Counted from the first letter of the stretch, positions 1 through 8,187 are shown. The stretch: 30,433 nucleotides of DNA from CAZXFH01 sp964640055 (GCA_964640055.1 CAZXFH010000039.1:1-30433); one strand, 5' to 3'. Notes: generated by a model from the letters alone, not told the origin. Program-made: numbers and translations.

Positions 1-298
1 AATGAGTATTTATGAAAGTATCTTATAGATATATATGCATTGGTGCTTATAATAAATCGCGAGTTTCGTTTTCGATCCAGATAGCTAAAATCCGACTGTA
101 AAAACAATCTCTACGCCCCTATCATCTCCTTTGCTTTGTTAAGGTCGGAAATAGTGTGATCCGAACATGAAAATAGCTTATGCGCTGTTCAAGTCTGAAT
201 TAAGGGTTTCAAACTTAGACATAATTTATTAATTTATAAGGATTTGACAGCGATAACAGATAAGCTAATAGCCCCCTCAATCAATTGAAAGGAAAACC
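1..298. other. Upstream non-coding region
   Basis: AT-rich stretch with no open reading frame I can support on either strand. Its right end holds a possible promoter and a clear ribosome binding site for the dehydrogenase at 299. No tRNA, repeat or recognisable mobile-element end is visible. Confidence 0.5.
244..271 (+). promoter_or_regulatory. Possible sigma-70 promoter for the dehydrogenase gene
   Basis: A perfect -35 hexamer TTGACA lies at 244-249. A weak -10 candidate TAATAG follows at 266-271 after 16 bases. A GAAAGGA ribosome binding site at 287-293 sits 5 bases before the ATG at 299. The -35 is convincing and the -10 is poor, so the call is tentative. Confidence 0.35.
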
Positions 299-1348
299 AT
301 GGCCTCTAAAAAAATCGCCTTTTTTGACGCCAAGCCCTACGATCAAAATGCTTTTGATGCCGCCAACGAAAATTTCAATTTTGACCTCCGTTACTACGAA
401 TATCATCTCAATCCGGAAACAGCCGTTTTGGCCAAAAATGCAGATGCGGTTTGCGCCTTTGTAAATGATGACATTTCCCGGGAAACCATAGCGGTACTGG
501 ATAAAAATGACATCAACCTGATCGCCCTCCGCTCGGCCGGTTATAACAATGTTGACTTGGAGGCTGCCTATCAGACCATCCATGTGGTCCGCGTCCCAGC
601 CTACTCACCTTATGCGGTGGCTGAGCATACCATGGCCCTGATTTTGTCACTTAACCGAAAAATCCACCGGGCCTATTACCGCATTCGGGATAACAATTTT
701 AGTATCAACGGTTTGCTCGGGTTTGATCTGCATGGTAAAACCGCCGGGGTTATCGGTACCGGCAAAATTGGTAAGGTACTGATAAAAATACTGAAGGGTT
801 TCGATATTCAGGTGTTAGCCTATGACATTTATCCTGATGAAGACTATGCCCGGGAAATGGACTATGAATATGTTGATCTGGATACCTTATACGCTAAATC
901 CGATATTATCTCCTTGAACACCCCTTTGACCAAAGAGACCTATCATATGATCAATTCCGAAAGTATTGATAAAATGAAACCGGAGGTGATGCTGATTAAC
1001 ACTGGTCGGGGACATCTGATCGACACGGTCGCCCTAATCGAGGGGTTAAAAGAAAAAAAAGTGGGCTCTGCCGGTCTGGATGTCTACGAAGAGGAAAGCA
1101 AGTACTTTTTCGAAGATTTTTCCAGCCAGATCATCGGTGACGATGTCCTGGCACGCCTAATGAACTTCAGCAATGTGCTGATCACTTCCCATCAGGGCTT
1201 TTTTACTCAGGAGGCTTTACATAATATTGCCGAGACTACCCTTGAGAATGCCCAAGAATTTTTTAACGATAAACCGTTGACCAATGAAATTTGCTATCAA
1301 TGTCCCCGCGATGATTGTCGCAAGGAGCAAAAAGGACGCTGTTTCTAA
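299..1348 (+). CDS. ldhA: D-2-hydroxyacid dehydrogenase, LdhA-like (D-lactate dehydrogenase)
   Basis: This 349-residue NAD-dependent enzyme most likely reduces pyruvate to D-lactate in the cytoplasm, a fermentative redox sink. It follows E. coli LdhA closely along its length, including the FVNDD, VVRVPAY and YGKTAGVIGTGKIG-like blocks. The Rossmann motif GTGKIG spans residues 153-158. The catalytic Arg is in NTGRG (R237), the acidic partner lies in DVYEEE (261-266) and the catalytic His is in SHQGF (H298). The start is well set by GAAAGGA 5 bases upstream. It is about 20 residues longer than E. coli LdhA because of a C-terminal extension carrying four cysteines (332, 335, 340, 348), which the classical enzyme lacks. 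It stands alone on the + strand and converges on the acyltransferase gene 17 bases downstream. Substrate preference among 2-oxoacids cannot be read from sequence. Confidence 0.88.
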   Translation: MASKKIAFFDAKPYDQNAFDAANENFNFDLRYYEYHLNPETAVLAKNADAVCAFVNDDISRETIAVLDKNDINLIALRSAGYNNVDLEAAYQTIHVVRVPAYSPYAVAEHTMALILSLNRKIHRAYYRIRDNNFSINGLLGFDLHGKTAGVIGTGKIGKVLIKILKGFDIQVLAYDIYPDEDYAREMDYEYVDLDTLYAKSDIISLNTPLTKETYHMINSESIDKMKPEVMLINTGRGHLIDTVALIEGLKEKKVGSAGLDVYEEESKYFFEDFSSQIIGDDVLARLMNFSNVLITSHQGFFTQEALHNIAETTLENAQEFFNDKPLTNEICYQCPRDDCRKEQKGRCF

Positions 1349-1365
1349 GATGATAATATTAAAAG

Positions 1366-2502
1366 TTAACCGCTGAATTCAGGCAATTGTTTTTCATAGA
1401 TACGGTAGGTTTTATAATGTATGCCCCCCAGTTTTTCCGCATCTCTCCGCATGGTGATATTTTCTTCACCGATGGTGGATCCTTCCGCGTAAGTATAGCC
1501 TTTTTGATATCCGTTCCTTAGGGCAGTCAGATAGAGTGCCTGAGCCACCCCTTTTTTACGATATTCGGGAATCACAAACATAACAAAGCTGCGTCCCCCT
1601 TTTATTTTATCTTTATAATGTAAATATTTCAGGATACTTAGTGGACCCAGCCGGCCGTTCAGATGGGCCAGAACCGCATTATAATCCGGCAGGGCCACAT
1701 TGAAGCCGATCGGTTTATGCTGTTTATTACGCGCAATCAGAACGAAATCCGGATCGGCATATTTTTTCAACCGCTGTGCCATGGCGTGTACCTCTTCCAG
1801 AGAGGGTGGCACCATATTCGGCCAATCGGGCATGGCCTTATCCAGCACGGTTTTAATATCCTGGGTTTCCGATTGAATTTTCTTTGGATTAAACCGATCG
1901 ATTTGAAAATTGTAGCGTCGCTGGGCATATCTTACCGCCCGCATGCGCCGCTCAAAATCCAGTTCAGTCAGATCATAATAATAGGCATAAAGATCCATGG
2001 CTTTCCGATACCCCAGACAGTCCATTTGCTCCGGATAATAGCGGGGATTATAACTATCCATGAGAACCGGCCGGGAATCAAACCCTTTAATCAGCATGCC
2101 CCTGAAATCATCACCCTTGGTTGGGGAAACAGGTCCCTGCAGGACATTCAATCCCTGGGCCAGGGTCCATTTTTCAGCAGCCTGAAACAAACTCTGAAAA
2201 ATCTGCTTATCACTAATACTTTCCAAAAAGGTAAAAAAACCGCAATCACCTTTTTTTCGAGCGGCCAGCTGCTGATCATTAACCACAGCGATCCGTCCGA
2301 CCGTCTCTTGATCGGCCTGACAAATAAAAAAGATATGGGGATTATTGCGAAAGAGCGGGGTGTTTTGGTCCACGATCCACTCTTTTTGTTCTCTGATCAG
2401 CGGTGCTACCCAGTAGGGATCATCGCGATAGAGTTGATAGGGAAACTTGAGAAAATCCATTAATGTGTTGTGATCAGTAGCAGGATAAATTTTAAGCGCC
2501 AT
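1366..2502 (-). CDS. GNAT-fold acyltransferase-like protein (YghO-type)
   Basis: A 378-residue cytoplasmic protein of the large GNAT-like family that includes E. coli YghO; the substrate is unknown. The C-terminal part (about 250-370) carries a GNAT core with the acyl-CoA-binding signature R-K-K-G-V-A at 315-320 after a beta strand (FVMFVIPEY). The N-terminal part (about 1-170) looks like a second, degenerate GNAT-like domain with the family-typical QGPVSPT block at 122-128. The ATG at 2502 lies inside the end of the upstream symporter gene (11-base overlap) and has an AAAAGG ribosome binding site about 9 bases away. This indicates translational coupling and makes it the last gene of a - strand run starting at 8136. 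It ends 17 bases from the convergent dehydrogenase; no hairpin terminator is evident between them. Confidence 0.7.
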   Translation of the reverse strand: MALKIYPATDHNTLMDFLKFPYQLYRDDPYWVAPLIREQKEWIVDQNTPLFRNNPHIFFICQADQETVGRIAVVNDQQLAARKKGDCGFFTFLESISDKQIFQSLFQAAEKWTLAQGLNVLQGPVSPTKGDDFRGMLIKGFDSRPVLMDSYNPRYYPEQMDCLGYRKAMDLYAYYYDLTELDFERRMRAVRYAQRRYNFQIDRFNPKKIQSETQDIKTVLDKAMPDWPNMVPPSLEEVHAMAQRLKKYADPDFVLIARNKQHKPIGFNVALPDYNAVLAHLNGRLGPLSILKYLHYKDKIKGGRSFVMFVIPEYRKKGVAQALYLTALRNGYQKGYTYAEGSTIGEENITMRRDAEKLGGIHYKTYRIYEKQLPEFSG

Positions 2503-3838
2503 AGGTCAGCCTTTTCTTTTGCAGAATCAGTTGTAACCGCTGATGAATTTCGACTGTGATCGGATAGAAAATCATCGCAATCATGCCGCCGACAAAAAGC
2601 AGAGCGGGTAAAGGGCCCAGTAAAAAACGAATCGCAAACAGGGATCGGGTACCTTGCTCCACGTCGGGAACATAACCGACCAATTCCAGTATAATACTGA
2701 CTAAAAAGAGTGCCCCTGAGGCCGTCAATTGATGCAGAAAGGAGGCAAATCCGCTGTAGATTCCTTCACGCCGCTTGCCTGTTTTTAATTCATCATATTC
2801 AACCACATCCGGCAGTATGGCCCAGGGTATCAAATGCGCCGCTGAAATCCCCACCCCACCCAGAAAAGCCAATCCATATACCCAGAACCGATCATCCCGG
2901 GGTAGAAAAAACAAGGCAGTGAATACAATCGCCAATAAAGCCGAACTAACAAAATAGGTCTTTTTCTTCCCAAAACATTTTGACATATAATTCCAAAAAG
3001 GAAGGAAAATCACTGCCGTTACAAACACCAGTCCCAGAATCACCGATGTCTGATCTTCCAGATGAATCCAGTATTTCAGATAGTAGATCATCATCGCCGA
3101 AATCACATCCACTGCCCCCCAGGTAAACAAAAACATAATAATAGCGGAAATAAAGGGTTTATTCTTAAAAACGACCCGTAAGCCTTTTAAGAAGTCCATT
3201 TTTTCTGGCTTTTCAAACGACTTTTTCTCTTTGATAAAAATGAATAAAAAGAGTGGTGAAAAAAAGACGATCAGGGCGAAAATAGCACTCATCACCATAA
3301 ATCCCTGACTTTGGCTCTCAAAGGCATGGACGATCTCAATTGGTACCACCGCAGCGACCAATCCACCCAGAATAGAAAAGGCCATGCGGTAAGCTGTCAG
3401 GCTGGTTCGCTCGTGGTAATTATGCGTTAACTGGGCTGTTAAAGAAGTATAGGGGATCTGAATCAGACTGAAAAAGGTAATAAAAAGTAAAAAAGTAATG
3501 GCAACATAGATGACTTTGACCGCGGTAGTCGCCGAGGGTACATTCCAGATTAAGAAAAAGAAAACGGCGAAGGGCAGCGCAGAGAACAGAAAGAAAGGAC
3601 GCCGTTTGCCCATGCGCGCCTGCAAATGATCAGACTTATGGCCAATAAAAGGGTCGACCACTGCATCCCAGATTTTACCAACCAACAAAATTGTGCCGGC
3701 AATACCGGGTCTGATCCGGGCGACATCGGTTAAATAAAACAAATAGAAAAAAGCAATGATGGTAAAGGCGATGGAATTCCCTAAATCACCAAACCCATAG
3801 AAAAATTTGGTCCTCTTGGATAAACGTTCATCGGCCAT
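2492..3838 (-). CDS. GPH-family (MelB-like) cation:sugar symporter
   Basis: A 448-residue polytopic membrane protein with about twelve hydrophobic segments, of the glycoside-pentoside-hexuronide branch of the major facilitator superfamily. It probably imports a sugar, glycoside or uronide with Na+ or H+. The family signature is clear near residues 57-81: W-D-A-V-V-D-P-F-I-G, then a loop with MGKRRPF. The two acidic residues of the MelB cation site are kept (D58, D62), while the position between them that is Asn in MelB is Val here, so cation choice may differ. The C-terminal half has the typical AHLIPWAILPD and DE block. A GAGGT ribosome binding site lies about 10 bases before the ATG. It sits 43 bases after the HgcAB-like gene and overlaps the acyltransferase gene. 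A lipid or lysolipid substrate cannot be excluded for this family. Confidence 0.8.
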   Translation of the reverse strand: MADERLSKRTKFFYGFGDLGNSIAFTIIAFFYLFYLTDVARIRPGIAGTILLVGKIWDAVVDPFIGHKSDHLQARMGKRRPFFLFSALPFAVFFFLIWNVPSATTAVKVIYVAITFLLFITFFSLIQIPYTSLTAQLTHNYHERTSLTAYRMAFSILGGLVAAVVPIEIVHAFESQSQGFMVMSAIFALIVFFSPLFLFIFIKEKKSFEKPEKMDFLKGLRVVFKNKPFISAIIMFLFTWGAVDVISAMMIYYLKYWIHLEDQTSVILGLVFVTAVIFLPFWNYMSKCFGKKKTYFVSSALLAIVFTALFFLPRDDRFWVYGLAFLGGVGISAAHLIPWAILPDVVEYDELKTGKRREGIYSGFASFLHQLTASGALFLVSIILELVGYVPDVEQGTRSLFAIRFLLGPLPALLFVGGMIAMIFYPITVEIHQRLQLILQKKRLTYGA

Positions 3839-3881
3839 TTCTAAAATACCTCATTTGATAACAGAAAATCATCCTGCTCGT

Positions 3882-5042
3882 TCACTCATTCTTATTCAGA
3901 TTGGCCCGTTCACCCAAGAGATTCAGTTTATATTTTCTGACTTCTGTGGGTGATATAATGGATCCTTTTTTCCCTCTGAAGTAGAGCGCATCAGAGGGAC
4001 ATTGTACAATACAGGCCCCGCATTGAATACAATGCTCTGTATGAACCATGCTTGCTTTTTGGTTGATCCGAAAAATTCTGCGGGGACAAACCTGTTCGCA
4101 AACAGCAGCACCACTGCATTTATCTTTCTGCAGCACAACTTTGAAAAAACGCTCCGGATGAAATCCACTTTTATAAACCGGTGTACTGCCACTCAAATCA
4201 ATCCCCAGGAGAAAGGCGGTCCCAAAAGCGACAATGGTCCAAATAGGCATTTGCGATATGGATATAACATCCAATAAGAGGGTAGCTATTCCCATAATGG
4301 CTAAAAATAATACCCCGGGGATGATTGTCGCTAAACCGATCTGGATAATCAAAGCCTTTTTGGGAGCATTCTGGGCGTGCGCTTTGCATACGATCCAATT
4401 TCCATACCAGGGAAAGCCAAGAAATGCCCCCAAGGGCAGGATCCAGGCGGTTATCAGGAGCATAGGTATGAGTTGCCGGAAAAATATCCCGCCAACAATC
4501 AAGGCCAAAACAGACATTGTTGCCGCCCACATCACAGCCATTTCAATACGCTGACCAATAGGAAAGTTGACTTCTTGCATGACAGCTGATTTTTTGGGAG
4601 CTTGATCCAGGAAAGCAGGAATATCTTTGGCATAGACCGGACCCCATGTCGTGGTCCAGCCCGTTTTTTCCTGAACCAGGCTCGTTTGGATACCGGTAGC
4701 GGCCAACTGGGGTAAAATAGCAGTCCTGTGCCTTAAGCGGTCTGCGACACCACTGGTCTTTAAGCCTGAAATGACCTCATGATGGGTCAGATGTCCACCG
4801 GTTGCCGCACACCAGACATTAATGCCTTTGCTATTAACTACTAATAAATACAAATTACATTTTTGCAATGCCCGCTTTAAGCGAGCCACTGTGAGCAGAT
4901 AATTACCGGTGATGAGCAAGGGTGACTCAGGCCCGGGATGACCGATCGGAAACAGGCCGGTTTGAGTCGGTATGGGTATAAACCGTAAAAAAGTAGTCAG
5001 GATATTGATGAATACATATTTAAACACTTGCATGACTATCAT
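3882..5042 (-). CDS. HgcA-HgcB-like fusion: corrinoid domain + membrane helices + ferredoxin
   Basis: This 386-residue protein joins three parts. Residues about 28-160 match the corrinoid-binding domain of HgcA (CdhD-like): GLFPIGHPGPESPLLITGNY, then the cap-helix segment GINVWCAATGG (73-83) with C78 where HgcA has its cobalt-ligating Cys, then RHRTAILPQLAATG and TWGPVYAKDIPAFL. Residues about 166-283 form roughly four membrane helices. Residues about 300-352 are a two-cluster ferredoxin like HgcB. The second cluster is complete (C338, C341, C344, C348-Pro). The first reads C309-x2-A312-x2-C315-x3-C319-Pro, so one ligand is missing. The cap helix has ATGGH instead of the AGKG of true HgcA, so I do not call it a mercury methylase; I recall this class being named 'HgcAB-like fusion protein'. 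It overlaps the upstream methyltransferase gene by 23 bases. Probable role (inference): methyl-corrinoid transfer at the inner membrane, recharged by electrons from the fused ferredoxin. Confidence 0.8.
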   Translation of the reverse strand: MIVMQVFKYVFINILTTFLRFIPIPTQTGLFPIGHPGPESPLLITGNYLLTVARLKRALQKCNLYLLVVNSKGINVWCAATGGHLTHHEVISGLKTSGVADRLRHRTAILPQLAATGIQTSLVQEKTGWTTTWGPVYAKDIPAFLDQAPKKSAVMQEVNFPIGQRIEMAVMWAATMSVLALIVGGIFFRQLIPMLLITAWILPLGAFLGFPWYGNWIVCKAHAQNAPKKALIIQIGLATIIPGVLFLAIMGIATLLLDVISISQMPIWTIVAFGTAFLLGIDLSGSTPVYKSGFHPERFFKVVLQKDKCSGAAVCEQVCPRRIFRINQKASMVHTEHCIQCGACIVQCPSDALYFRGKKGSIISPTEVRKYKLNLLGERANLNKNE

Positions 5043-5697
5043 TCACCCTGTTACGCGCTTTTATGGTACATAATATATTCAGTCGGGAACATTGTACAGC
5101 TATAATTGCAAAACCCACTCTTTCTAATTTGGCAGGCAGATCTTTTATGGCCCGTGTGCCGGTTTGCGTAAGCAGGTAGGTTACAATGCTCAAAGGTAAC
5201 TTGATCAACCAGTGCAACAGCCGTTTCCCGAAAACTGAAGGCAATAATTCATCCGCAATTAACAGCCAACCGTCAGGTTTAATAACTCGCCTCAATTCTT
5301 TGATGGTAGCGGATATTTCGGCTGGGGTCAATTCCGAAAAACAGAGTCCGCTTAACACTGCATCATACCCTTTGGTCGGCTCACTATCCAGTTCGGCCAC
5401 CCCTTTTTCCTGAAGTTGAAGCTCTCCGGCTAGATCATGGTGGTTTTTCCTTTTTTCAGCAATTGCCAGCATAGCAGAATTGATATCGATGCCTTTAACA
5501 ATCGCGCCTTTTGCGGCTGCTCTTAAACCAAGCGCACCAGTCCCGCAGCCGATATCCAGAACATGATCTCCGGGCTGAATCGGAGCGACCAACTCCCTGT
5601 AGATCTGATCCAATTTTCCCAGGCTTAACAGGCGTATACCCCGGTCATAGCGAGCAGGAGCAGACTCCAGGATCTTCATTAACACATAGCTGCTCAT
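5020..5697 (-). CDS. cpaM: SAM-dependent methyltransferase paired with the corrinoid protein (CpaM-like)
   Basis: A 225-residue class I methyltransferase. Motif I is VLDIGCGTGALGL (46-58) and the acidic residue after strand 2 is D71 in GIDIN. Further signatures are a post-I block with a LSGLCFSEL strand and a helix starting LRRVIKPDG. The N terminus (MKILESAPARYDRGIRLL) looks diagnostic of the family I remember as 'corrinoid protein-associated methyltransferase CpaM'. The C-terminal part (about 150-185) is hydrophobic and may sit against the membrane. The stop lies inside the start of the HgcAB-like gene, so the two are translationally coupled. This suggests the enzyme either charges the corrinoid from SAM or accepts a methyl group; neither is shown by sequence. 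The ATG at 5697 has GGGGA 8 bases upstream; an internal ATG at residue 7 is an alternative start. The symbol rests on memory of the family name. Confidence 0.78.
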   Translation of the reverse strand: MSSYVLMKILESAPARYDRGIRLLSLGKLDQIYRELVAPIQPGDHVLDIGCGTGALGLRAAAKGAIVKGIDINSAMLAIAEKRKNHHDLAGELQLQEKGVAELDSEPTKGYDAVLSGLCFSELTPAEISATIKELRRVIKPDGWLLIADELLPSVFGKRLLHWLIKLPLSIVTYLLTQTGTRAIKDLPAKLERVGFAIIAVQCSRLNILCTIKARNRVNDSHASV

Positions 5698-5726
5698 CCC
5701 TAGTTCCCCAATCCAAATCAGACTGT

Positions 5727-6710
5727 TTAGGTTTTCGAGGAATAATATTTCATAAACTGAGCCCGTTCATAAATCAGGGGATCAGAAATATGCTTATAAT
5801 TTAATTTTCCGGTGATGGCTGCGACGGATGGGTGGGCTTTTTGCTCCAGCCAATCCTCTATCTGAGTCAGTATGGACCTGATCACCTGGGGTCCCTGCTG
5901 GTAAATTACAGATACAATCTGGACAGCCTTGGCACCAGCCAGTAGGTTTTTAATAACCGCTTCCCCATCATGAATACCGGTTGTTGCCGCCAGGTCACAG
6001 CCGAGCTGATGGGAAAGAATCCCAATCCAGCGCAGGGGCACAGCGTTTTCAGCCGGAACACTGTATATTTCAGCGGCAGTCAAGTCCATTTTTTCCAGGT
6101 CGATATCCGGACGATATAAACGATTGAAAAGCACAATCCCGGATACATCGGTGTAAGATAAGCGTTCGATAAAATTAGCCATACCCGAAAAGTAACTGCT
6201 GATTTTTAAAGCAAAGGGAATCTTGATATATTGGCTTATTTGTTTACTGATCTCAAAATAACGACGTTCGATTTCACTGCTTGTCAGGCGGGGATCAGCC
6301 GGTAAAATAAAAACATTTAATTCCAAACCATCAGCACCCGCTTGTTCTATCTTCTTCCCAAATGTGACCCACTCCTCGGCACTGATACAGTTAATGCTAG
6401 CAATCACCGGGATATCAACGGCTTCTTTGACGGATTTGATCAGTTCAAGGTAGTCCTCTAGGCTCTGCTTCCGGGAATAGTAACGAATATAGTCCTCGGC
6501 ATCGGCAAAGGTTTTATAAAGACTCTGTCCCCGGAGGGAATCGGTTTCTCTGAGAATTTGTTCCTCGAACAAGGATTTCAATACGATCCCGCCAGCACCA
6601 TTGTCTTCCAATGCTTTGATTTTATCCAATTCACCGGTTAAGCCACAACTGCCCACAAGCACTGGATTAGGCAGTTCCAAGCCCATGTAAGTTGTTTTTA
6701 ATTTTTGCAT
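5727..6710 (-). CDS. Dihydroorotate dehydrogenase-like FMN protein
   Basis: A 327-residue TIM-barrel flavoprotein resembling class 1 dihydroorotate dehydrogenases. Visible FMN-site features are VGSCGLTG (19-26), VLKS with K45, ASINC (104-108), LELN (129-132), FALKIS with K169, TTGIHDGEAV (243-252) and LLAGAKAVQI (256-265). The orotate-binding loop of real PyrD enzymes (N-x-S-C-P-N) is not there: after LELN the sequence runs VFILPADPR. It therefore probably oxidises or reduces something else, and belongs to the 'dihydroorotate dehydrogenase-like' group rather than to pyrimidine synthesis. An AAGGG ribosome binding site lies about 7 bases before the ATG. It is 29 bases upstream of the methyltransferase gene and 52 bases after the kinase gene, in the same direction. 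A link to the corrinoid module is possible but rests only on position. Confidence 0.8.
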   Translation of the reverse strand: MQKLKTTYMGLELPNPVLVGSCGLTGELDKIKALEDNGAGGIVLKSLFEEQILRETDSLRGQSLYKTFADAEDYIRYYSRKQSLEDYLELIKSVKEAVDIPVIASINCISAEEWVTFGKKIEQAGADGLELNVFILPADPRLTSSEIERRYFEISKQISQYIKIPFALKISSYFSGMANFIERLSYTDVSGIVLFNRLYRPDIDLEKMDLTAAEIYSVPAENAVPLRWIGILSHQLGCDLAATTGIHDGEAVIKNLLAGAKAVQIVSVIYQQGPQVIRSILTQIEDWLEQKAHPSVAAITGKLNYKHISDPLIYERAQFMKYYSSKT

Positions 6711-6762
6711 TTGAATCCCTTATATTTTAATTAGTTCGCAAATGATTCCACCCACAATCAAG

Positions 6763-8136
6763 TTAATTAATCGGCAGTAAAAAGTAAAATCTACTTCCCT
6801 CCCCCGGTTTACTTTTAACATGGATTGAGCCGCCGTGGGCTTCGATGATTTTCTTGGCAATAAACAAACCCAATCCAGTACTTTTTTCTTTGCCCGTGGG
6901 CTTGGATCCTACTTTGCCGAACTTGGTAAATAAACGATCTATCTTGTCCGGGTCGATTCCCGGCCCCTGATCGCTTACCACCACTTCTATCTGATGATCC
7001 CGGACCTGAACGCTTAATACAATTTCAGTATCCGGATCAGAATATTTAATGGCGTTGGTGACAAAATTATCAATCACCTGCTCCATCCGGTTTCTATCTA
7101 CAGCAATCTCAGGTAAGGAATCCCTGATTTCACATTTAAAATTAATCTTTTTCTGAACAGCCAGAGTTTGATGATCATGATAATAATTCTCAACTAATTC
7201 TTGCAGATCTGACTTCTTTTTATTGATCGTTAATTCACCGGATTCAATCACACTGTAGTCCAGCAGATCCCGGATCAAAGTGAGCATCCGGTCGCAATTC
7301 CGTTCCATCACATCCAGGGCTTGCTCCTGTTTATCATTGATTTGTCCCAGGTAGCCCTGTTTACCCATGGTTACATAGCTTTTAATGATTCCGATCGGAC
7401 TTTTCAAATCGTGGACAGCAATCCCTAAAAACTGGTTTTTCAGCTCATCCAGATCCTGTAACCGTTTATACAGGCGACTTTTCTCAATAATTGCCGAGAG
7501 CTGGTGGGACAGATGCTGAAATAATCCGATATGCCTTTTATCATAGGTATGCTTCTGTCGACTGGCGAAAAAGATAAATCCGATCGGTTTATTAAAAGCA
7601 TAGAGCGGAAAAGTTAAATTGGATCGCATACCCTCGGCAACAATCAGCTGGGTCGAACGGGAGCGTGGATTTTGTTCCAGATAGGCACGGAGATCATTAA
7701 TAATCCGGGGACGCTGGTCACTGATAATCTTAGCCAAACTGCTGCCCTTTAGGGGACTCTGATAGCCTGTTTTTAACTTTAATTGTTCACTATCCGAGCT
7801 TTGCCAAAAGGAACGTACTACCCGTCCCTCTTCCTCCAGATGGGCAACTCCGATCCGGTTATAGGGAATCAGAGTTGTGAAAGATGTGTACACTTGATCC
7901 AATACCGTATCCAGCTCAAAGCCATGATGCATCTTCTGACTGAGCGCACACAATTGATTAAATTCTGTTATTTTTTGTTTGAGATCTCTGCCCAGGGTCT
8001 TTATGGCACGACCCAGTTTGGAAATATCATCCGCAGGAGTCAGCGGTATATCAACATCGTAGCGTTCCTCACGGATATCCTGAAGGGCCTGCAGATATTC
8101 TAAAATTCGCTGATCAGGGGCATCCTTTTGTGGCAT
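6763..8136 (-). CDS. Soluble GAF-domain sensor histidine kinase
   Basis: A 457-residue cytoplasmic kinase without membrane segments. The order is a short N-terminal HAMP-like or coiled-coil helix (about 1-65), a GAF domain (about 70-215), a HisKA dimerisation domain with the phospho-acceptor in AVHDLKSP (H242), and an HATPase domain. The HATPase domain shows an N box DNFVTNAIKYS (356-366), G1 DQGPGI (389-394) and G2 STGLGLFIAKKI (419-430). All catalytic boxes are intact. No response regulator is adjacent, so it is an orphan within this window. Being first in the run 8136-1366 it may sense a small ligand or redox state tied to the HgcAB-like module, but that is inference. GAGGG lies about 5 bases before the ATG. 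The gene starts just past the terminator of the upstream oxidative-stress operon, so it should have its own promoter in 8137-8187; I could not pick hexamers there with confidence. Confidence 0.85.
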   Translation of the reverse strand: MPQKDAPDQRILEYLQALQDIREERYDVDIPLTPADDISKLGRAIKTLGRDLKQKITEFNQLCALSQKMHHGFELDTVLDQVYTSFTTLIPYNRIGVAHLEEEGRVVRSFWQSSDSEQLKLKTGYQSPLKGSSLAKIISDQRPRIINDLRAYLEQNPRSRSTQLIVAEGMRSNLTFPLYAFNKPIGFIFFASRQKHTYDKRHIGLFQHLSHQLSAIIEKSRLYKRLQDLDELKNQFLGIAVHDLKSPIGIIKSYVTMGKQGYLGQINDKQEQALDVMERNCDRMLTLIRDLLDYSVIESGELTINKKKSDLQELVENYYHDHQTLAVQKKINFKCEIRDSLPEIAVDRNRMEQVIDNFVTNAIKYSDPDTEIVLSVQVRDHQIEVVVSDQGPGIDPDKIDRLFTKFGKVGSKPTGKEKSTGLGLFIAKKIIEAHGGSIHVKSKPGEGSRFYFLLPIN

Positions 8137-8187
8137 TATCCCTCGTTTTTACCGACCTATAAATTTCAATACAATTCCTTAATAGTC

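Noticed and set aside
1663..2463. 266-codon + strand open frame
   Set aside because: It lies antisense to the acyltransferase gene, has no ribosome binding site and shows no domain pattern; it mirrors the coding bias of the real gene.
3882..5042. Calling the protein a true mercury methylase HgcA/HgcB
   Set aside because: The cap-helix sequence after the key Cys differs, HgcA and HgcB are fused, and one ferredoxin Cys is missing.
5727..6710. Annotating this gene as pyrD (pyrimidine synthesis)
   Set aside because: The FMN-barrel motifs match but the orotate-binding NxSCPN loop is absent, so only 'dihydroorotate dehydrogenase-like' is supported.
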